A DNA stretch of 64,000 bases from NCBI RefSeq assembly GCF_006539565.1, contig NZ_BJNG01000006.1, forward strand, positions 1 through 64,000, given 5' to 3'. The notes below the pieces were generated by a model. It saw nothing but the letters and a program-made list of their open reading frames with translations, was not told the origin of the DNA and searched no databases. A program made the position numbers and the translations under genes. Positions 52,470-62,961 of this stretch are shown here, in pieces; positions within the stretch are counted from its first letter, which is position 1; each line of letters starts with the position of its first letter. The DNA is from Pseudonocardia hydrocarbonoxydans (GTDB taxonomy: Bacteria; Actinomycetota; Actinomycetes; Mycobacteriales; Pseudonocardiaceae).

Positions 52470-55400
52470 TCAGCCCAGGCAGCCCGGACCGAGCAGCGCC
52501 TTGAGGTCGCCCATCAGCGCGCTGGACTGGGTGACCTTGAGCCCGTCGTCGAGCTTCCAGACCTTCGTGCCGCTGCCCCCGACCAGGGCCAGGTGCACCT
52601 CGGAGGTGCCCGGGTGGTGGCTGAGCACCTCCTTGAGCCGGGAGACCCGCTGCGGGGTGACCAGCTCGGTGCGCATGCTCACCCGGACCGGGGCACCGGC
52701 CCCGCCCCCGGCCACCGTGAGGTCGGGCAGTGCGAGGTCGTTGACGATCAGTGACACGCGGTCGTCGCGCCGGTTGACCCGGCCCTTGAGCAGCACGATC
52801 GCGTCCTCGGCGACGTCGACGCCGACCACCTGGTAGCAGCGGGGGAAGAACAGCACCTCGATGCCGCCCGCGAGGTCCTCGAGCTGCGCCGACGCCCACG
52901 GCTCGCCGTTCTTGTTCAGCCGGCGGTTGACCCCGGCGAGGATGCCGCCGACGGTGACCTGGTGCCCGTCGGGCACGGTGCCGTCGACGATGGCCGAGAG
53001 CGGGGTGTCGGTCTTGGCCGCGAGCACCTGCTCGACGCCGTGCAGCGGGTGCCCGGAGACGTAGAGCCCGAGCATCTCCCGCTCGACGGCGAGCTTGTGC
53101 TTGGTGTCCCACTCCTCGGTGGAGACCTTGACGTCGAACACCGAGTCGAGTTCGGAGGGCCCCGAGCCGTCCATGGAGCCGAACAGGTCGAACTGGCCCA
53201 TCGACGCGGCCTTCTTCGTGCTCATCACCGCGTCGATCGCGTCGGCGTGCACGAGCAGCAGGCCCTTGCGGGTGTGCCCGAGCGAGTCGAACGCGCCGGC
53301 CTTGATCAGCGACTCGATGACCTTCTTGTTGCAGACCACCGCGTCGACCTTGCGCAGGAAGTCGGAGAAGTCGGTGAAGTCGCCCTTGTCCTTGCGGGCC
53401 TTCACGATCGCGTCGACGACGTTCACCCCGACGTTGCGGATGCCGCCGAGGCCGAACCGGATGTCGGTGCCGACGGGGGCGAAGTTGCGCACCGACTCGT
53501 TGACGTCGGGCGCGAGCACCGTGATGCCCATGCGGCGGCACTCGGCCAGGTAGACCGCGGCCTTGTCCTTGTCGTCGCGCACCGAGGTGAGCACGCCGGA
53601 CATGTACTCGGCCGGGTAGTTGGCCTTGAGGTACGCCGTCCAGTACGAGACCACGCCGTAGGCGGCGGAGTGGGCGCGGTTGAACGCGTAGTCGGAGAAC
53701 GGGAGCAGGATGTCCCAGAGCGTCTTGACCGCGGCCGCGGAGTAGCCGTTGTCCTTCATGCCCTGCGCGAAGCCGGCGTACTCCTTGTCGAGGATCTCCT
53801 TCTTCTTCTTGCCCATCGCCCGGCGCAGCAGGTCGGCCTTGCCCAGCGAGTACCCGGCGAGGGTCTGCGCGATGGCCATGACCTGCTCCTGGTACACGAT
53901 CAGGCCGTAGGTCTCGCCGAGCACCTCCTTGAGCGGCTCGGCCAGCTCCGGGTGGATCGGGGTGACCTCCTGCCGCCCGTTCTTGCGGTCGGCGTAGTCG
54001 TTGTGGGCGTTGGCGCCCATCGGGCCGGGCCGGTAGAGCGCGCCGACCGCGGAGATGTCGTCGAACTCGGTGGGGGCCATGCGGCGCAGCAGGTCGCGCA
54101 TCGGGCCGCCGTCGAGCTGGAACACCCCGAGCGTGTCGCCCCGGGAGAGCAGCTCGTAGGTCTTCGGGTCGTCGAGCCCGACGTCCTCGATGACGAGCTT
54201 CGGCTTGCCGTTGAGCTCGATGTTCTCCAGCGCGTCGTCGATGATCGTGAGGTTGCGCAGGCCCAGGAAGTCCATCTTGAGCAGCCCGAGCGTCTCGCAG
54301 GCGCCCATGTCGAACTGCGTGATGATCGCGCCGTCGGCCTCGCGCCGCTGGATCGGGATGACGTCGATCAGCGGCTTGCTCGACATGATCACGCCCGCGG
54401 CGTGGACGCCCCACTGCCGCTTGAGGCCCTCCAGGCCCCGGGCGGTGTCGATGATCTCCTTGACCTGCGGGTCGACGTCGTAGAGCGCGCGGACCTCGGT
54501 GGCCTCGGAGTACCGCTTGTGCGACGGGTCGAACACGCCGGACAGCGGGATGTCCTTGCCCATGATCGCCGGCGGCATGGCCTTGGTGATCCGGTCGGCC
54601 ACCGCGTAGCCGGGCTGGCCGAACAGCACCCGCGCCGAGTCCTTGATCGCGGCCTTCGCCTTGATCGTGGAGTAGGTGATGATCTGCGCGATCCGGTCCT
54701 CGCCGTACTTCTCGGTGGTGTAGCGGATCATCTCGCCACGCCGGCGCTCGTCGAAGTCCATGTCGATGTCGGGCATCGAGATGCGCTCGGGGTTGAGGAA
54801 CCGCTCGAAGAGCAGCTTGTGGTGGATCGGGTCGAGGTCGGTGATGCCCAGGGCGTAGGCCACCAGCGACCCCGCCGCCGACCCGCGGCCGGGCCCGCAC
54901 CGGATGCCGACGGACTTCGCGTGCTGGATCAGGTCGGCGGTGACCAGGAAGTAGCCGGGGAAGCCCATCTGGATGATGACGCCGACCTCGTAGTCGACCT
55001 GCTTGCGGTACTTCTCGGTGAACCCGTTCGGGAAACGCGCGTGCATCCCCCGCTCGACCTCCTTGACCAGCCAGCTCTCCTCGCTCTCGCCCTCCGGGAC
55101 GGGCGCGCGGGGCATGAGGTCCTGGCCCTCGGCGAAGGAGACGTCGACGCGCTCGGCGATCGCGAGGGTGTTGTCGCACGCCTCGGGGAACGCGTCGTCC
55201 CACTGGGCCCGCATCTCGGCCGCGGACTTGAGGTAGAAGTCCTGGGCGTCGAACTTGAACCGGTTGGGGTCGGCGAGGGTCTTGCCGGTCTGCACGCACA
55301 GCAGCACCTCGTGCGGCTTGGCGTCCTCGGCGTAGGTGTAGTGCAGGTCGTTGGTGGCCAGGCCGGGCAGCTCGAGCTGCTTCTTGAGCCGGTGCAGGTC

Positions 55401-56009
55401 GTCGCGGACCCGGCGCTCGATCTCGATGCCGTGGTCCATCAGCTCGCAGAAGAAGTTCTCCCGGCCGAAGATGTCGCGGTAGTCGCTCGCGGCCTGTACG
55501 GCGTCGTCGTAGCGGTCCTGCTGGAGCAGCCGCTGGACCTCCCCCGACGGGCACCCCGTGGTGGCGATGAGGCCCTTGCCGTAGGTCTCCAGCAGCTCGC
55601 GGTCCATGCGGGGCTTGTAGTAGTAGCCCTCCAGCGACGCCAGCGACGAGAGCCGGAAGAGGTTGTGCATCCCCTCGTTGTTCTCGGCCAGCAGCGTCAT
55701 GTGGGTGTACATCTCACCCGGGTTGTCGTCGGAGACCTGCTGCCCGCCCAGGGTGGCGCGCTTGCGCTCGTGGCGGCTGCCCGGCGCGAGGTAGCCCTCC
55801 ATGCCGATGATCGGCTTGACGCCGGCGGCCCTGGCCTTGCGCCAGAACTCGTAGGCCCCGAACACGTTGCCGTGGTCGGTCATGGCCAGCGCGGGCATCT
55901 CCATCCGCTCGGCCTCCGTGAACAGGTCGTCCAGGCGCGCGGCCCCGTCGAGCATGGAGAACTCGGTGTGGGTGTGCAGGTGGACGAAGCTGTCGCCTGA
56001 GCCGGCCAT
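52470..56009 (-). CDS. dnaE: DNA polymerase III alpha subunit
   Basis: The 1179-residue replicative polymerase. The PHP domain opens with [20 protein letters not shown] (His residues 10, 12 and 14). The catalytic palm has [17 protein letters not shown], with D416 and D418 as the likely metal ligands. Further motifs include [34 protein letters not shown] and [20 protein letters not shown]-terminal helix-hairpin-helix and OB regions ([28 protein letters not shown]) are present. Length and start agree with actinobacterial DnaE1. A TAACCT box at 56132-56137 (minus) may be its promoter with a leader of about 115 nt. It converges on the PaaX gene with 9 bp between stops. Confidence 0.97.
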   Translation of the reverse strand: MAGSGDSFVHLHTHTEFSMLDGAARLDDLFTEAERMEMPALAMTDHGNVFGAYEFWRKARAAGVKPIIGMEGYLAPGSRHERKRATLGGQQVSDDNPGEMYTHMTLLAENNEGMHNLFRLSSLASLEGYYYKPRMDRELLETYGKGLIATTGCPSGEVQRLLQQDRYDDAVQAASDYRDIFGRENFFCELMDHGIEIERRVRDDLHRLKKQLELPGLATNDLHYTYAEDAKPHEVLLCVQTGKTLADPNRFKFDAQDFYLKSAAEMRAQWDDAFPEACDNTLAIAERVDVSFAEGQDLMPRAPVPEGESEESWLVKEVERGMHARFPNGFTEKYRKQVDYEVGVIIQMGFPGYFLVTADLIQHAKSVGIRCGPGRGSAAGSLVAYALGITDLDPIHHKLLFERFLNPERISMPDIDMDFDERRRGEMIRYTTEKYGEDRIAQIITYSTIKAKAAIKDSARVLFGQPGYAVADRITKAMPPAIMGKDIPLSGVFDPSHKRYSEATEVRALYDVDPQVKEIIDTARGLEGLKRQWGVHAAGVIMSSKPLIDVIPIQRREADGAIITQFDMGACETLGLLKMDFLGLRNLTIIDDALENIELNGKPKLVIEDVGLDDPKTYELLSRGDTLGVFQLDGGPMRDLLRRMAPTEFDDISAVGALYRPGPMGANAHNDYADRKNGRQEVTPIHPELAEPLKEVLGETYGLIVYQEQVMAIAQTLAGYSLGKADLLRRAMGKKKKEILDKEYAGFAQGMKDNGYSAAAVKTLWDILLPFSDYAFNRAHSAAYGVVSYWTAYLKANYPAEYMSGVLTSVRDDKDKAAVYLAECRRMGITVLAPDVNESVRNFAPVGTDIRFGLGGIRNVGVNVVDAIVKARKDKGDFTDFSDFLRKVDAVVCNKKVIESLIKAGAFDSLGHTRKGLLLVHADAIDAVMSTKKAASMGQFDLFGSMDGSGPSELDSVFDVKVSTEEWDTKHKLAVEREMLGLYVSGHPLHGVEQVLAAKTDTPLSAIVDGTVPDGHQVTVGGILAGVNRRLNKNGEPWASAQLEDLAGGIEVLFFPRCYQVVGVDVAEDAIVLLKGRVNRRDDRVSLIVNDLALPDLTVAGGGAGAPVRVSMRTELVTPQRVSRLKEVLSHHPGTSEVHLALVGGSGTKVWKLDDGLKVTQSSALMGDLKALLGPGCLG

Positions 56010-56319
56010 CGGGGTGGTGAGCTCCCTCCTGGCACGGCTCTCGGGGCCGTGCGATCGTCACGTCCCCGCGGCGGATCCTCGGCCGGGCACACACGTGGTG
56101 CGGACCGGCGGACGGCCCGCGGGGATGAGCCAGGTTAACCCCGGCCCCCGACAGTTCCGGCGCTCCGGTACCGCCCCGCGCCGAATGCGCTGCTCACCCC
56201 GCCCGGCGGCGTGTCGGCCCCGCCCGGGCGCACCCCCGCGCCCCGCGCGCACGGTCGACGGTGCGCGCCGGGCCGGCCGGTGCGCGCCGGCCGTGGGGCC
56301 GTGCCGGACGGCGCGGGGT
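56010..56319. other. 310-bp gene-free stretch between dnaE and a glycosyltransferase gene
   Basis: It holds the putative dnaE promoter (TAACCT at 56132-56137, minus strand) and copy B of the GC-rich palindromic element (56241-56268) plus flanking GTGCGCG. I see no credible gene in it. Confidence 0.6.
56241..56268 (+). repeat. GC-rich palindromic element, copy B
   Basis: Matches 27 of 28 bases of 30129-30156, same orientation. Symmetric core GCGCGCAC / GTGCGCGC around GTCGAC. A further GTGCGCG follows at 56280-56286. Confidence 0.75.
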
Positions 56320-57498
56320 TCAGGCCGCGCGGACGGCGCCGGCCTCGCGGCGCCCGAGCAGTCGCTGGTAGATCCCCTCGAACGTGCTCAGGGTCGCCCC
56401 GAGCTCGTGGGCGGCGACCAGGTCGCGGCTGGCGGCACCCATCCGGCGCCGCATGTCGGCGTCGCCGACCAGCGCGGCGAGGCGGGTCGTCAGCTCCGGC
56501 ACGTCGCCGGGGGTGTAGAGCCAGCCGTTGCGGCCGGGGCGCACCAGGTGCGGCAGGGCCATGGCGTCGGCCGCGATCACCGGGGTGCCCGCGGCCATCG
56601 CCTCCAGCGTCACCAGGCTCTGCAGCTCGGCGATGCCGGGCATGCAGAAGACCGAGGCGCGCTGGTAGGCGGCCACCAGCTCCTCCTCGGAGACGAACCC
56701 GCGGAACGACGTGCGGGTGCCGATGCCCAGCTCGGCGGCCAGACCCGTCCACTCCTCCCGCATGACGCCCTCGCCGATGATCTCCAGCTCGGCGCGGTGG
56801 CCCGCGGGCAGCGCGGCGAAGGCGCGCAGCAGCTCGTCGACCCGCTTCTCCTGGTCCATCCGGCCGACGAACAGCACGCGCACCGGGCCGTCGCGGTCGG
56901 GCTCGGCCCCCCGGTACCGGGCGGCGTCGATGCCGCAGGACACGGCGAGCGAGCCGGTCATCCCGGTGGCCTTCTCCAGCAGCTCGACCGCGCGCGGCGT
57001 CGGCGCCGTGACGACGTCGGCGTGCCGGTAGATGAGGTTCATGTCCCACCAGCCGATCTTGGTCACCGGCTTCTGCAGCGGCCGGGGGACGCGGGCGTGC
57101 CCGACCAGGTTCTCCGGCATGAAGTGGTTGGTGGCGACGATCGGGGTGCCGGCGGCGCGGGCGGCGTGCACCAGCCCGCGGCCGACCGGGAAGTGGCCCT
57201 GCACGTGCAGCACGTCGGGGGCGATCTCGGCGAACAGCCGGGCCGTGCGCGGCCGGGTGGTCCACGGCCAGGCGACGCGGAAGGTCGGGTGGCTGAACCA
57301 GCGGTGCGACTTCACGGTGTGCACGGTGACGCCGTCCTCGACGCGGACGGCCGGGGGACCGTCGTGCGAGGGGGCGACGACGTGCACCTCGTGGCCGCGC
57401 GCGGCCAGTCCGGCGGCCAGCCGCGAGGAGAAGCGCGACAGTCCGTTGACGTCGGGCGCGTAGGTGTCGGCGCCGATAAGGATGCGCAGCGGCTTCAC
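56320..57498 (-). CDS. GT4-type glycosyltransferase
   Basis: A 392-residue retaining GT-B enzyme. The N-terminal domain opens LRILIGADTYAPDVNGLSRF with the G-rich acceptor loop, and has LHVQGHFPVGRGLVHAAR. The C-terminal domain has VRVLFVGRMDQEKRVDELLR and the E-x7-E donor motif in ELQSLVTLEAMAAGTPVIAAD. It resembles actinobacterial mannosyltransferases acting on phosphoinositol or glycolipid acceptors, but donor and acceptor are not certain. GTG start. It lies downstream of two membrane protein genes on the same strand, 44 bp after the transporter. Confidence 0.88.
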   Translation of the reverse strand: MKPLRILIGADTYAPDVNGLSRFSSRLAAGLAARGHEVHVVAPSHDGPPAVRVEDGVTVHTVKSHRWFSHPTFRVAWPWTTRPRTARLFAEIAPDVLHVQGHFPVGRGLVHAARAAGTPIVATNHFMPENLVGHARVPRPLQKPVTKIGWWDMNLIYRHADVVTAPTPRAVELLEKATGMTGSLAVSCGIDAARYRGAEPDRDGPVRVLFVGRMDQEKRVDELLRAFAALPAGHRAELEIIGEGVMREEWTGLAAELGIGTRTSFRGFVSEEELVAAYQRASVFCMPGIAELQSLVTLEAMAAGTPVIAADAMALPHLVRPGRNGWLYTPGDVPELTTRLAALVGDADMRRRMGAASRDLVAAHELGATLSTFEGIYQRLLGRREAGAVRAA

Positions 57499-57542
57499 GG
57501 GGGGTGATCCTCTCGGATGCGGTCGGGCGGGCCCGACGCGGG

Positions 57543-58529
57543 TCACGGGCGGGGAGCGGGCCGCGGCACCGCGGCGGGATCGTCGGAGGGGGCGGCCGGG
57601 GCCTGCCCGGCGGGAGCGGAGGGGTCGACGGTCCGGGCCGCGGCGCGGGCGCGCCGGGCGTCGGGGTGGTAGCGGGCCAGGGACACGACCCCGGCGGCCG
57701 CGGCGGCGGCGCAGCCGAGGAGGACGGCGGCGGCGACGCCCGAGGTCGCGGGCCCCTCGCCGAGCAGGACGATGCCGAGCAGGACCGCGACGATGGGGTC
57801 GACGACGGTGAGGCAGGCGATGACGACCTCGGGCGGGCCGGAGGCGAACCCCTGCTGGATGAGCCAGCCGCCCACCAGCAGGGCCACCCCGATCCCGGCG
57901 GCGGTGCCGAGCAGGCGGGGGTCGTTCCAGGCGACGAGCCCGGTGGTGACCTGCAGCGACAGCGCCCGGACCAGCGCCGACACCAGCCCGAACGCGACGG
58001 CGCCCGCGGTGACGTAGGCGACGCACCGCAGCCATCCCCCGGTGACCAGGGCGATGCCGACGAGCACCAGGATCAGGGCCGTGCTGATGCCGCCCGCGAT
58101 CAGGGTGGCGAAGTCGGGCACGCGGGTGGCGCTGGTGGAGTTGGCCGCGATCGTGACGAAGGACGCCACGCCCGCCACGCTCAGCGCGACCCCGAGCAGC
58201 ACCCCGCGGCCGGGGCTCTCCCGGGTGCGCCGCGCGGTGAGCAGAACCGCGATCGGCACGGCGAGCACCCCGATCGGCTGGACGACCGACAGCGGGCTGA
58301 GCACCAGCGCGACGGCGTGCAGGCCGGAGCCCGCCACCGCGGCGGCGAGCCCGAGCAGCCACCCGGGGCGGCTGACCAGCGTGCGGAACGCCGCCAGGCC
58401 CAGCCGGTTGCCGTCGGTGGACACGTCGTCGACGGCGTCGTGCTGCAGGGTGGCGGCCACCGCGAAGCAGCCGGCCGCGACCACCGCCAGCGCGATGGCC
58501 GGGGTGGACGCCAGGAGGGTGGGGCTCAC
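57543..58529 (-). CDS. DMT-type (EamA-like) membrane transporter
   Basis: A 328-residue protein with nine or ten membrane helices and a charged Ala/Pro-rich tail. The pattern CFAVAATLQHDAVDD, LSPLSVVQPIGVLAVPIAVLL and VIACLTVVDPIVAVLLGIVLLGE is typical of the DMT/EamA-like proteins widespread in actinobacteria. Substrate unknown. GTG overlaps the stop of the upstream DUF998 gene (GTGA), and a GT4 gene follows, so a link with envelope synthesis is possible. Confidence 0.82.
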   Translation of the reverse strand: MSPTLLASTPAIALAVVAAGCFAVAATLQHDAVDDVSTDGNRLGLAAFRTLVSRPGWLLGLAAAVAGSGLHAVALVLSPLSVVQPIGVLAVPIAVLLTARRTRESPGRGVLLGVALSVAGVASFVTIAANSTSATRVPDFATLIAGGISTALILVLVGIALVTGGWLRCVAYVTAGAVAFGLVSALVRALSLQVTTGLVAWNDPRLLGTAAGIGVALLVGGWLIQQGFASGPPEVVIACLTVVDPIVAVLLGIVLLGEGPATSGVAAAVLLGCAAAAAAGVVSLARYHPDARRARAAARTVDPSAPAGQAPAAPSDDPAAVPRPAPRP

Positions 58530-59236
58530 GCGGCCCCCCCGCAGCCGGCGGGGCCCCGCAGCGGCACCGGCGCGGGCGGGTGGGCCGCCGACACCGTCGA
58601 CGCGGCCCGGGCGAGCACCACGAGCAGCACCGCCGTCAGCACGAACATCAGCCGCTGCACCGTCCCGATACCCGGGAGCGCGGGCCCGAGGCCGAACCCG
58701 ACCGGCGCCTGCCCGGCCAGGAAGACCAGGGTGAGCAGCCCGGACACCGCGGCCCAGCGCCGCAGGCCCGGCACGACCGACGCCCAGTGCGCGTCGCGCG
58801 CCCCGGACCGCGCGACGAGCGCGACGATCACCGGGAGCAGCCCGAACACCACGGCGCCGCCGAGGCGGTGCACCCAGGCCGTGACGGTGACCGGGGTGCC
58901 CGGGACGTTGGTCGGGAACACCGCGACGACCGTCAGCGCGGCGGCCCAGACGACCAGCACGGACCCGACCCGGCGCGCACCGGGCAACCGCGCCGCCCCC
59001 AGCCCGGCGGCCAGCACCAGCCCCGCCACGGCGAGGGCGACGGCGCTCACGCCGATCAGCGCGTACCCCCCGGCGACGGCGACGTAGTCGCTGATCGGGG
59101 CGGTGACCGGGTCGACGGCGGTGGAGCCCAGGAGGTGCAGCAGGCCCATCGGCACCAGGGCGACGATCATCGCACCGAGGACCGCGGAGTCCCCGGCCCA
59201 TGCGGCAGGCGCCGCGGACCTACCGATCGTCGTCAT
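58526..59236 (-). CDS. DUF998-family membrane protein
   Basis: A 236-residue protein with six hydrophobic helices. Helix 1 (GAMIVALVPMGLLHLLG), the loop DPVTAPISDYVAVAGGYAL and VAVFPTNVPGTPVTVTAWVHRLGGAVVFG with its His residue follow the DUF998 pattern. Function unknown. ATG at 59234-59236 chosen; an in-frame upstream ATG is possible. Its stop overlaps the start of the DMT transporter gene. Divergent from the alpha/beta hydrolase gene. Confidence 0.8.
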   Translation of the reverse strand: MTTIGRSAAPAAWAGDSAVLGAMIVALVPMGLLHLLGSTAVDPVTAPISDYVAVAGGYALIGVSAVALAVAGLVLAAGLGAARLPGARRVGSVLVVWAAALTVVAVFPTNVPGTPVTVTAWVHRLGGAVVFGLLPVIVALVARSGARDAHWASVVPGLRRWAAVSGLLTLVFLAGQAPVGFGLGPALPGIGTVQRLMFVLTAVLLVVLARAASTVSAAHPPAPVPLRGPAGCGGAA

Positions 59237-59416
59237 GATCCCACCGTGGCATCCCGAAGCTGAGACGTACATCAGGATCACTACCGAGTGGCATCGGGGT
59301 TCACCCCGAAACACGCACGTCACGGCAGTGTTCTCCGACTCGTGGCCCCACCGACGCCGTACCGTGATCCGACCGTATCCTGCGCGGCCGGCTGTCTGCG
59401 GGTCCAGGAGGCCACC

Positions 59417-59422
59417 TACACT
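59417..59422 (+). promoter_or_regulatory. Leaderless -10 box TACACT for the hydrolase gene
   Basis: TACACT then 7 nt and GTG at 59430. Confidence 0.65.
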
Positions 59423-59429
59423 CCGCGCG

Positions 59430-60302
59430 GTGGCCAGCCTCCCCTCCGCATCGCGCTCGGAGCGTCTGCCGGGCCGTCGTCACGAGGTGGACCTCCCGAC
59501 GGGGATGGTTCCGTACCGCACGTACGGCGACGTCACCGCCCCTCCCCTGGTCATGCTGCACGGCCTGCGCGGCGACCACCACGGCCTCGTGCCGATCGTG
59601 TCGCACCTGTCCGGTTTCCACGTCGTCGTGCCCGATCTTCCCGGCTTCGGCGAGGCCCCACCCCTGACGACCGGCAGCCACGACCTCGCCGGGTACGCGG
59701 CGTGGACCCGCGCGTTCGTCGCCGCGGTGGCCCCCGGTGCGGCGCTGCTCGGGCACTCGTTCGGCTCGATCGTGGCGGCCGCCGCGGTCGCGGACGGGCT
59801 GCCGGTGCGGGCGCTGGTGCTGGTCACGCCCGTCGCCGGGTCGGCGCTCGCCGGGCCGCGCCAGGTCATGACGCGGGCCACGGTGCTGGTCCACCGGCTC
59901 TGCGCCGCGCTGCCCGAGCGGACCGGCACGGCGGTGCTGCGCAGCAGGCTGTTCACGCGGGTCGCGAGCATCGCGATGGTGAAGACGCCCGACCGCGCGC
60001 TGCGGCGCTGGATCCACGCCGAGCACGACCGATGGTTCGGCGGGTTCGCCGACCGGCGGGTGCTGCTGGAGGCGTTCGGGGCGTCGGTGTCGCACGGGGT
60101 GGACGAGTCGGCGGCGCGGATCCTGATACCGACGCTGCTGGTCGGCACCACCCTCGACGACATCACCACCCCCGCCGAGCAGGAGCGCCTGGCCGCGCTC
60201 TTCCCCGACGCCCGGCTGGAGATGCTCGACGGCACCGGGCACCTGGTGCACTACGAGCGGCCCGACGCGGTGGCCGCGCTCATCGGGCGCTTCCTGACGT
60301 GA
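59430..60302 (+). CDS. Alpha/beta hydrolase
   Basis: A 290-residue alpha/beta-fold hydrolase. The oxyanion region is VMLHGLRGDHHG, the nucleophile Ser is in LLGHSFGSIVAAA, the Asp in GTTLDDITTP and the His in GTGHLVHYERP, so the triad is complete. Substrate not predictable. The GTG start lies 7 nt after TACACT. The glycosyltransferase gene follows after 7 bp, so the two are co-transcribed and may act on the same glycolipid. Confidence 0.88.
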   Translation: MASLPSASRSERLPGRRHEVDLPTGMVPYRTYGDVTAPPLVMLHGLRGDHHGLVPIVSHLSGFHVVVPDLPGFGEAPPLTTGSHDLAGYAAWTRAFVAAVAPGAALLGHSFGSIVAAAAVADGLPVRALVLVTPVAGSALAGPRQVMTRATVLVHRLCAALPERTGTAVLRSRLFTRVASIAMVKTPDRALRRWIHAEHDRWFGGFADRRVLLEAFGASVSHGVDESAARILIPTLLVGTTLDDITTPAEQERLAALFPDARLEMLDGTGHLVHYERPDAVAALIGRFLT

Positions 60303-60309
60303 GGGTCCC

Positions 60310-61362
60310 GTGAGGATCGCCGTCGACTGCCGCTACGTCCGCGTCGACCACCACGACGGCATCAGCCGCTTCACCGCGGGGCTGGTCGCCGCGCTCGCCG
60401 AGCTGCACCCCGTCACCATGCTCATCAGTGACGAGCGGCAGCTGCGGATGCTGCCCGACCTGCCCTCGTTCCGGGTGAGCGGGCCGACCAGCGTCCGGGA
60501 GCCGCTGGTGGCCCGGCAGGTCAACCGCCTCGCCCCCGACGTCGTGTTCAGCCCGATGCAGACCATGGGCACCTGGGGCCGCCGCTACGGCCTGGTCCTC
60601 ACGCTGCACGACCTCATCTACTACCGCCACAGCACGCCCCCGCGCGACCTCCCCGCCCCGATCCGGCTGCTCTGGCGGCTCTACCACCTCGCCTGGTGGC
60701 CGCAGCGGGTGCTGCTGGACCGCGCCGACGCCGTCGTCACGGTCTCGGCGACGACGGCCGGACTCATCGCGGAGCACCGGCTGACCCGCCGCCCGGTGAC
60801 GGTGGTGCCGAACGCGGCCGACCCGCTGCCCCCCGCGTCCGGCACCCCGGGCAGGCGGCTGGTCTACATGGGCTCGTTCATGCCGTACAAGAACGTCGAC
60901 ACCCTGGTCCGGGCGGCGGGCCGGCTGCCCGGCCACGAGCTGCACCTGATGAGCCGGGTCGCCCCCGCCGAGCGGGCACGGCTGGAGGCGCTGGCGCCCG
61001 CGGCGCGGCTGGTGTTCCACGACGGCGCCTCCGACGCGGAGTACGCCGCGGCACTGCGGGGCGCGACGGCGCTGGTGTCGGCCTCGCGCGACGAGGGCTT
61101 CGGGATCCCGCTCGTCGAGGCGATGGGGGTGGGCACGCCGGTGGTGGTCAGCGACATCCCGGTGTTCCGCGAGGTCGGGGCCGACGCGGGCGCCTACGTC
61201 GACCCCGACGACGTCGACGGCTTCGTCGCGGCGATCGGGGCGCTGGACGATCCCGCGGTGCGTGCGGCCCGCGGCGAGGCGGCCCGGCGGCGGGCGGAGC
61301 ACTACTCCTGGGCCAACAGCGCACGCACGTTGCTCGACCTGCTGCAGCGCACGACGCCCTGA
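60310..61362 (+). CDS. GT4-type glycosyltransferase
   Basis: A 350-residue GT-B enzyme. The N-terminal part reads RIAVDCRYVRVDHHDGISRF; the C-terminal domain has RRLVYMGSFMPYKNVDTLVR and the E-x7-E donor motif in DEGFGIPLVEAMGVGTPVVVSD. This resembles mannosyl- or glucosyltransferases of envelope polysaccharides. GTG start 7 bp after the hydrolase stop, with TGAGGG upstream. It is the second GT4 enzyme within 5 kb but is not a close copy of the first. Confidence 0.88.
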   Translation: MRIAVDCRYVRVDHHDGISRFTAGLVAALAELHPVTMLISDERQLRMLPDLPSFRVSGPTSVREPLVARQVNRLAPDVVFSPMQTMGTWGRRYGLVLTLHDLIYYRHSTPPRDLPAPIRLLWRLYHLAWWPQRVLLDRADAVVTVSATTAGLIAEHRLTRRPVTVVPNAADPLPPASGTPGRRLVYMGSFMPYKNVDTLVRAAGRLPGHELHLMSRVAPAERARLEALAPAARLVFHDGASDAEYAAALRGATALVSASRDEGFGIPLVEAMGVGTPVVVSDIPVFREVGADAGAYVDPDDVDGFVAAIGALDDPAVRAARGEAARRRAEHYSWANSARTLLDLLQRTTP

Positions 61363-61363
61363 C

Positions 61364-61380
61364 CCCCGCCCCGGGCGGGG
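61364..61380. terminator. GC-rich inverted repeat between convergent genes
   Basis: CCCCGCCC (61364-61371) and GGGCGGGG (61373-61380) with one base between, directly after the glycosyltransferase stop and 4 bp before the opposing stop. The tight centre would open to a small loop. Confidence 0.35.
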
Positions 61381-61384
61381 CGCC

Positions 61385-62035
61385 TCAGCCGCGCGGGGGC
61401 TCGCCGTCGTCGGGCAGGGGGTCGGCCGCCCGCGTCTGCTCGGGGAGCAGGGGCGCCAGGGCCAGCTCCACCGGTCGGGCGTCGGGCGGGGCGGCGTGCA
61501 CCGCCCGGACCTCCGGGCGGGTGCCCAGCGCGTCGAGCGCCGCCCGGTCGCCGCGGACCACGAGCGCGGCCACGCACGCGCACGCCGGATCGGCCAGTGC
61601 CGCGGCCTCCGCCGACGCGACGGCGGCCGGGCGGCCGGTGAGCCGGGCCGCGTCGGCCTGCGCGGCGGCGACGGCGCGGTTGCGGGCGAGGTCGACGGTG
61701 CCCAGGTCCTCGAACCGCAGCGCCGTCTGCACCCGCTCGATCGGCACGCGGAACACCGCCGTCACCGGCTGCGCGCCCGCGACCACGTCCACCGCGGCGG
61801 GCCCGGCCAGCCCGGCGCGGAACTGCACCAGCGCGTAGGCCGCCTCCCCGGGGCCGGGGAGCTCGGCGGGGATCCGGGCGAGGTAGGCGTCGACGGCCTC
61901 CCCGGCGTCGGGCCCCAACCGCACCGATCCCGGGGTGGGCCCGGGGGTCGCGGGCTCGAAGCGCGACCCGGCGTACCAGGCCGTCAGCAGGGCGACGACC
62001 AGGCACCCGGCCAGCACGGCGAGGCGGGGTCTCAC
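61385..62035 (-). CDS. Predicted membrane-anchored secreted protein, unknown function
   Basis: A 216-residue protein not recognised. Residues 4-21 form one hydrophobic helix ([19 protein letters not shown]) with basic residues before it, suggesting a signal anchor with the rest outside; no lipobox is seen. The outer part is Ala-rich, with a close cysteine pair (ACAC) near residue 158. GTG overlaps the stop of the rluD-like gene (GTGA), so it is the last gene of the lspA-rluD unit. Confidence 0.65.
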   Translation of the reverse strand: MRPRLAVLAGCLVVALLTAWYAGSRFEPATPGPTPGSVRLGPDAGEAVDAYLARIPAELPGPGEAAYALVQFRAGLAGPAAVDVVAGAQPVTAVFRVPIERVQTALRFEDLGTVDLARNRAVAAAQADAARLTGRPAAVASAEAAALADPACACVAALVVRGDRAALDALGTRPEVRAVHAAPPDARPVELALAPLLPEQTRAADPLPDDGEPPRG

Positions 62036-62961
62036 TCGCGCAGCAGGTCCAGGGCCGCGGCGAGGTCGGCCGGGTAGGGGCTCGTGTAGGAGACCCACCG
62101 CCCGTCGCCGGGGTGCTCGAACCCGAGCTCGTGCGCGTGCAGCCACTGCCGGTCCAGCTTCAGCCGCTTGGCCAGCGTGGGGTCGGCGCCGTAGGCGAGG
62201 TCGCCGACGCAGGGGTGGCGCAGGGCGGACAGGTGCACCCGGATCTGGTGGGTGCGCCCCGTCTCCAGCCGCACGTCGAGCAGCGACGCGGCGCGGAACG
62301 CCTCGATCGTGTCGTAGTGCGTGACGCTCGGCTTCCCGTCGGCGACGACGGCGAAGCGGTAGTCGTGCTTGGGGTGCCGGCCGATCGGGGCGTCGATGGT
62401 GCCGCTGCTGGGATCGGGGTGCCCCTGCGCGACGGCGTGGTAGCGCTTGGACACCGTCCGCTCCTTGAACGCCCGCTTGAGGACGGTGTAGGCGCGCTCG
62501 GAGGTGGCCACGACCATCACGCCGGTGGTGCCCACGTCGAGCCGGTGGACGATGCCCTGCCGCTCCTCGGACCCCGACGTCGAGACGCGGTGGCCCAGCG
62601 CGGCCAGCCCCCCGACGACGGTGGGCCCGGTCCAGCCGGGGCTCGGGTGCGCGGCGACGCCGACGGGCTTGTCGACCACCACGATGTCGTCGTCGGCGTG
62701 CAGCACCGTCAGGCCGTGGACGACCTCGGGCGGCGCGGAGATGGTCGTCGGGCCCGCGGGCTCGGGCAGCGTGACCTCCAGCCAGGACCCGGCGACGAGG
62801 CGGTCGGACTTGCCGGCGGCCCGGCCGTCGACCTCGACCCGGCCCTCCTCGGCCAACCCGGCCACCACGGTGCGCGACATGCCGAGCAGCCGCGCCAGCC
62901 CGGCGTCGACGCGCATCCCGTCGAGTCCGTCGGGGACGGGGAGGCTGCGCAGGTCACTCAC
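62032..62961 (-). CDS. rluD: RluA/RluD-family pseudouridine synthase
   Basis: A 309-residue RNA-modifying enzyme. Residues 14-75 are an S4 RNA-binding domain ([20 protein letters not shown]). The catalytic Asp is in [15 protein letters not shown], and [19 protein letters not shown] and [21 protein letters not shown] match RluD, which modifies 23S rRNA helix 69 in E. coli. Exact target here is inferred. GTG start overlaps the end of lspA by 8 bp, a common lspA-rluD pairing in actinobacteria. Confidence 0.92.
   Translation of the reverse strand: MSDLRSLPVPDGLDGMRVDAGLARLLGMSRTVVAGLAEEGRVEVDGRAAGKSDRLVAGSWLEVTLPEPAGPTTISAPPEVVHGLTVLHADDDIVVVDKPVGVAAHPSPGWTGPTVVGGLAALGHRVSTSGSEERQGIVHRLDVGTTGVMVVATSERAYTVLKRAFKERTVSKRYHAVAQGHPDPSSGTIDAPIGRHPKHDYRFAVVADGKPSVTHYDTIEAFRAASLLDVRLETGRTHQIRVHLSALRHPCVGDLAYGADPTLAKRLKLDRQWLHAHELGFEHPGDGRWVSYTSPYPADLAAALDLLRE

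Noticed and set aside
52962..56000. A 1012-codon open frame antisense to dnaE
   Set aside because: Val/Leu/His/Asp/Arg-rich shadow with no motif; dnaE is complete on the minus strand.
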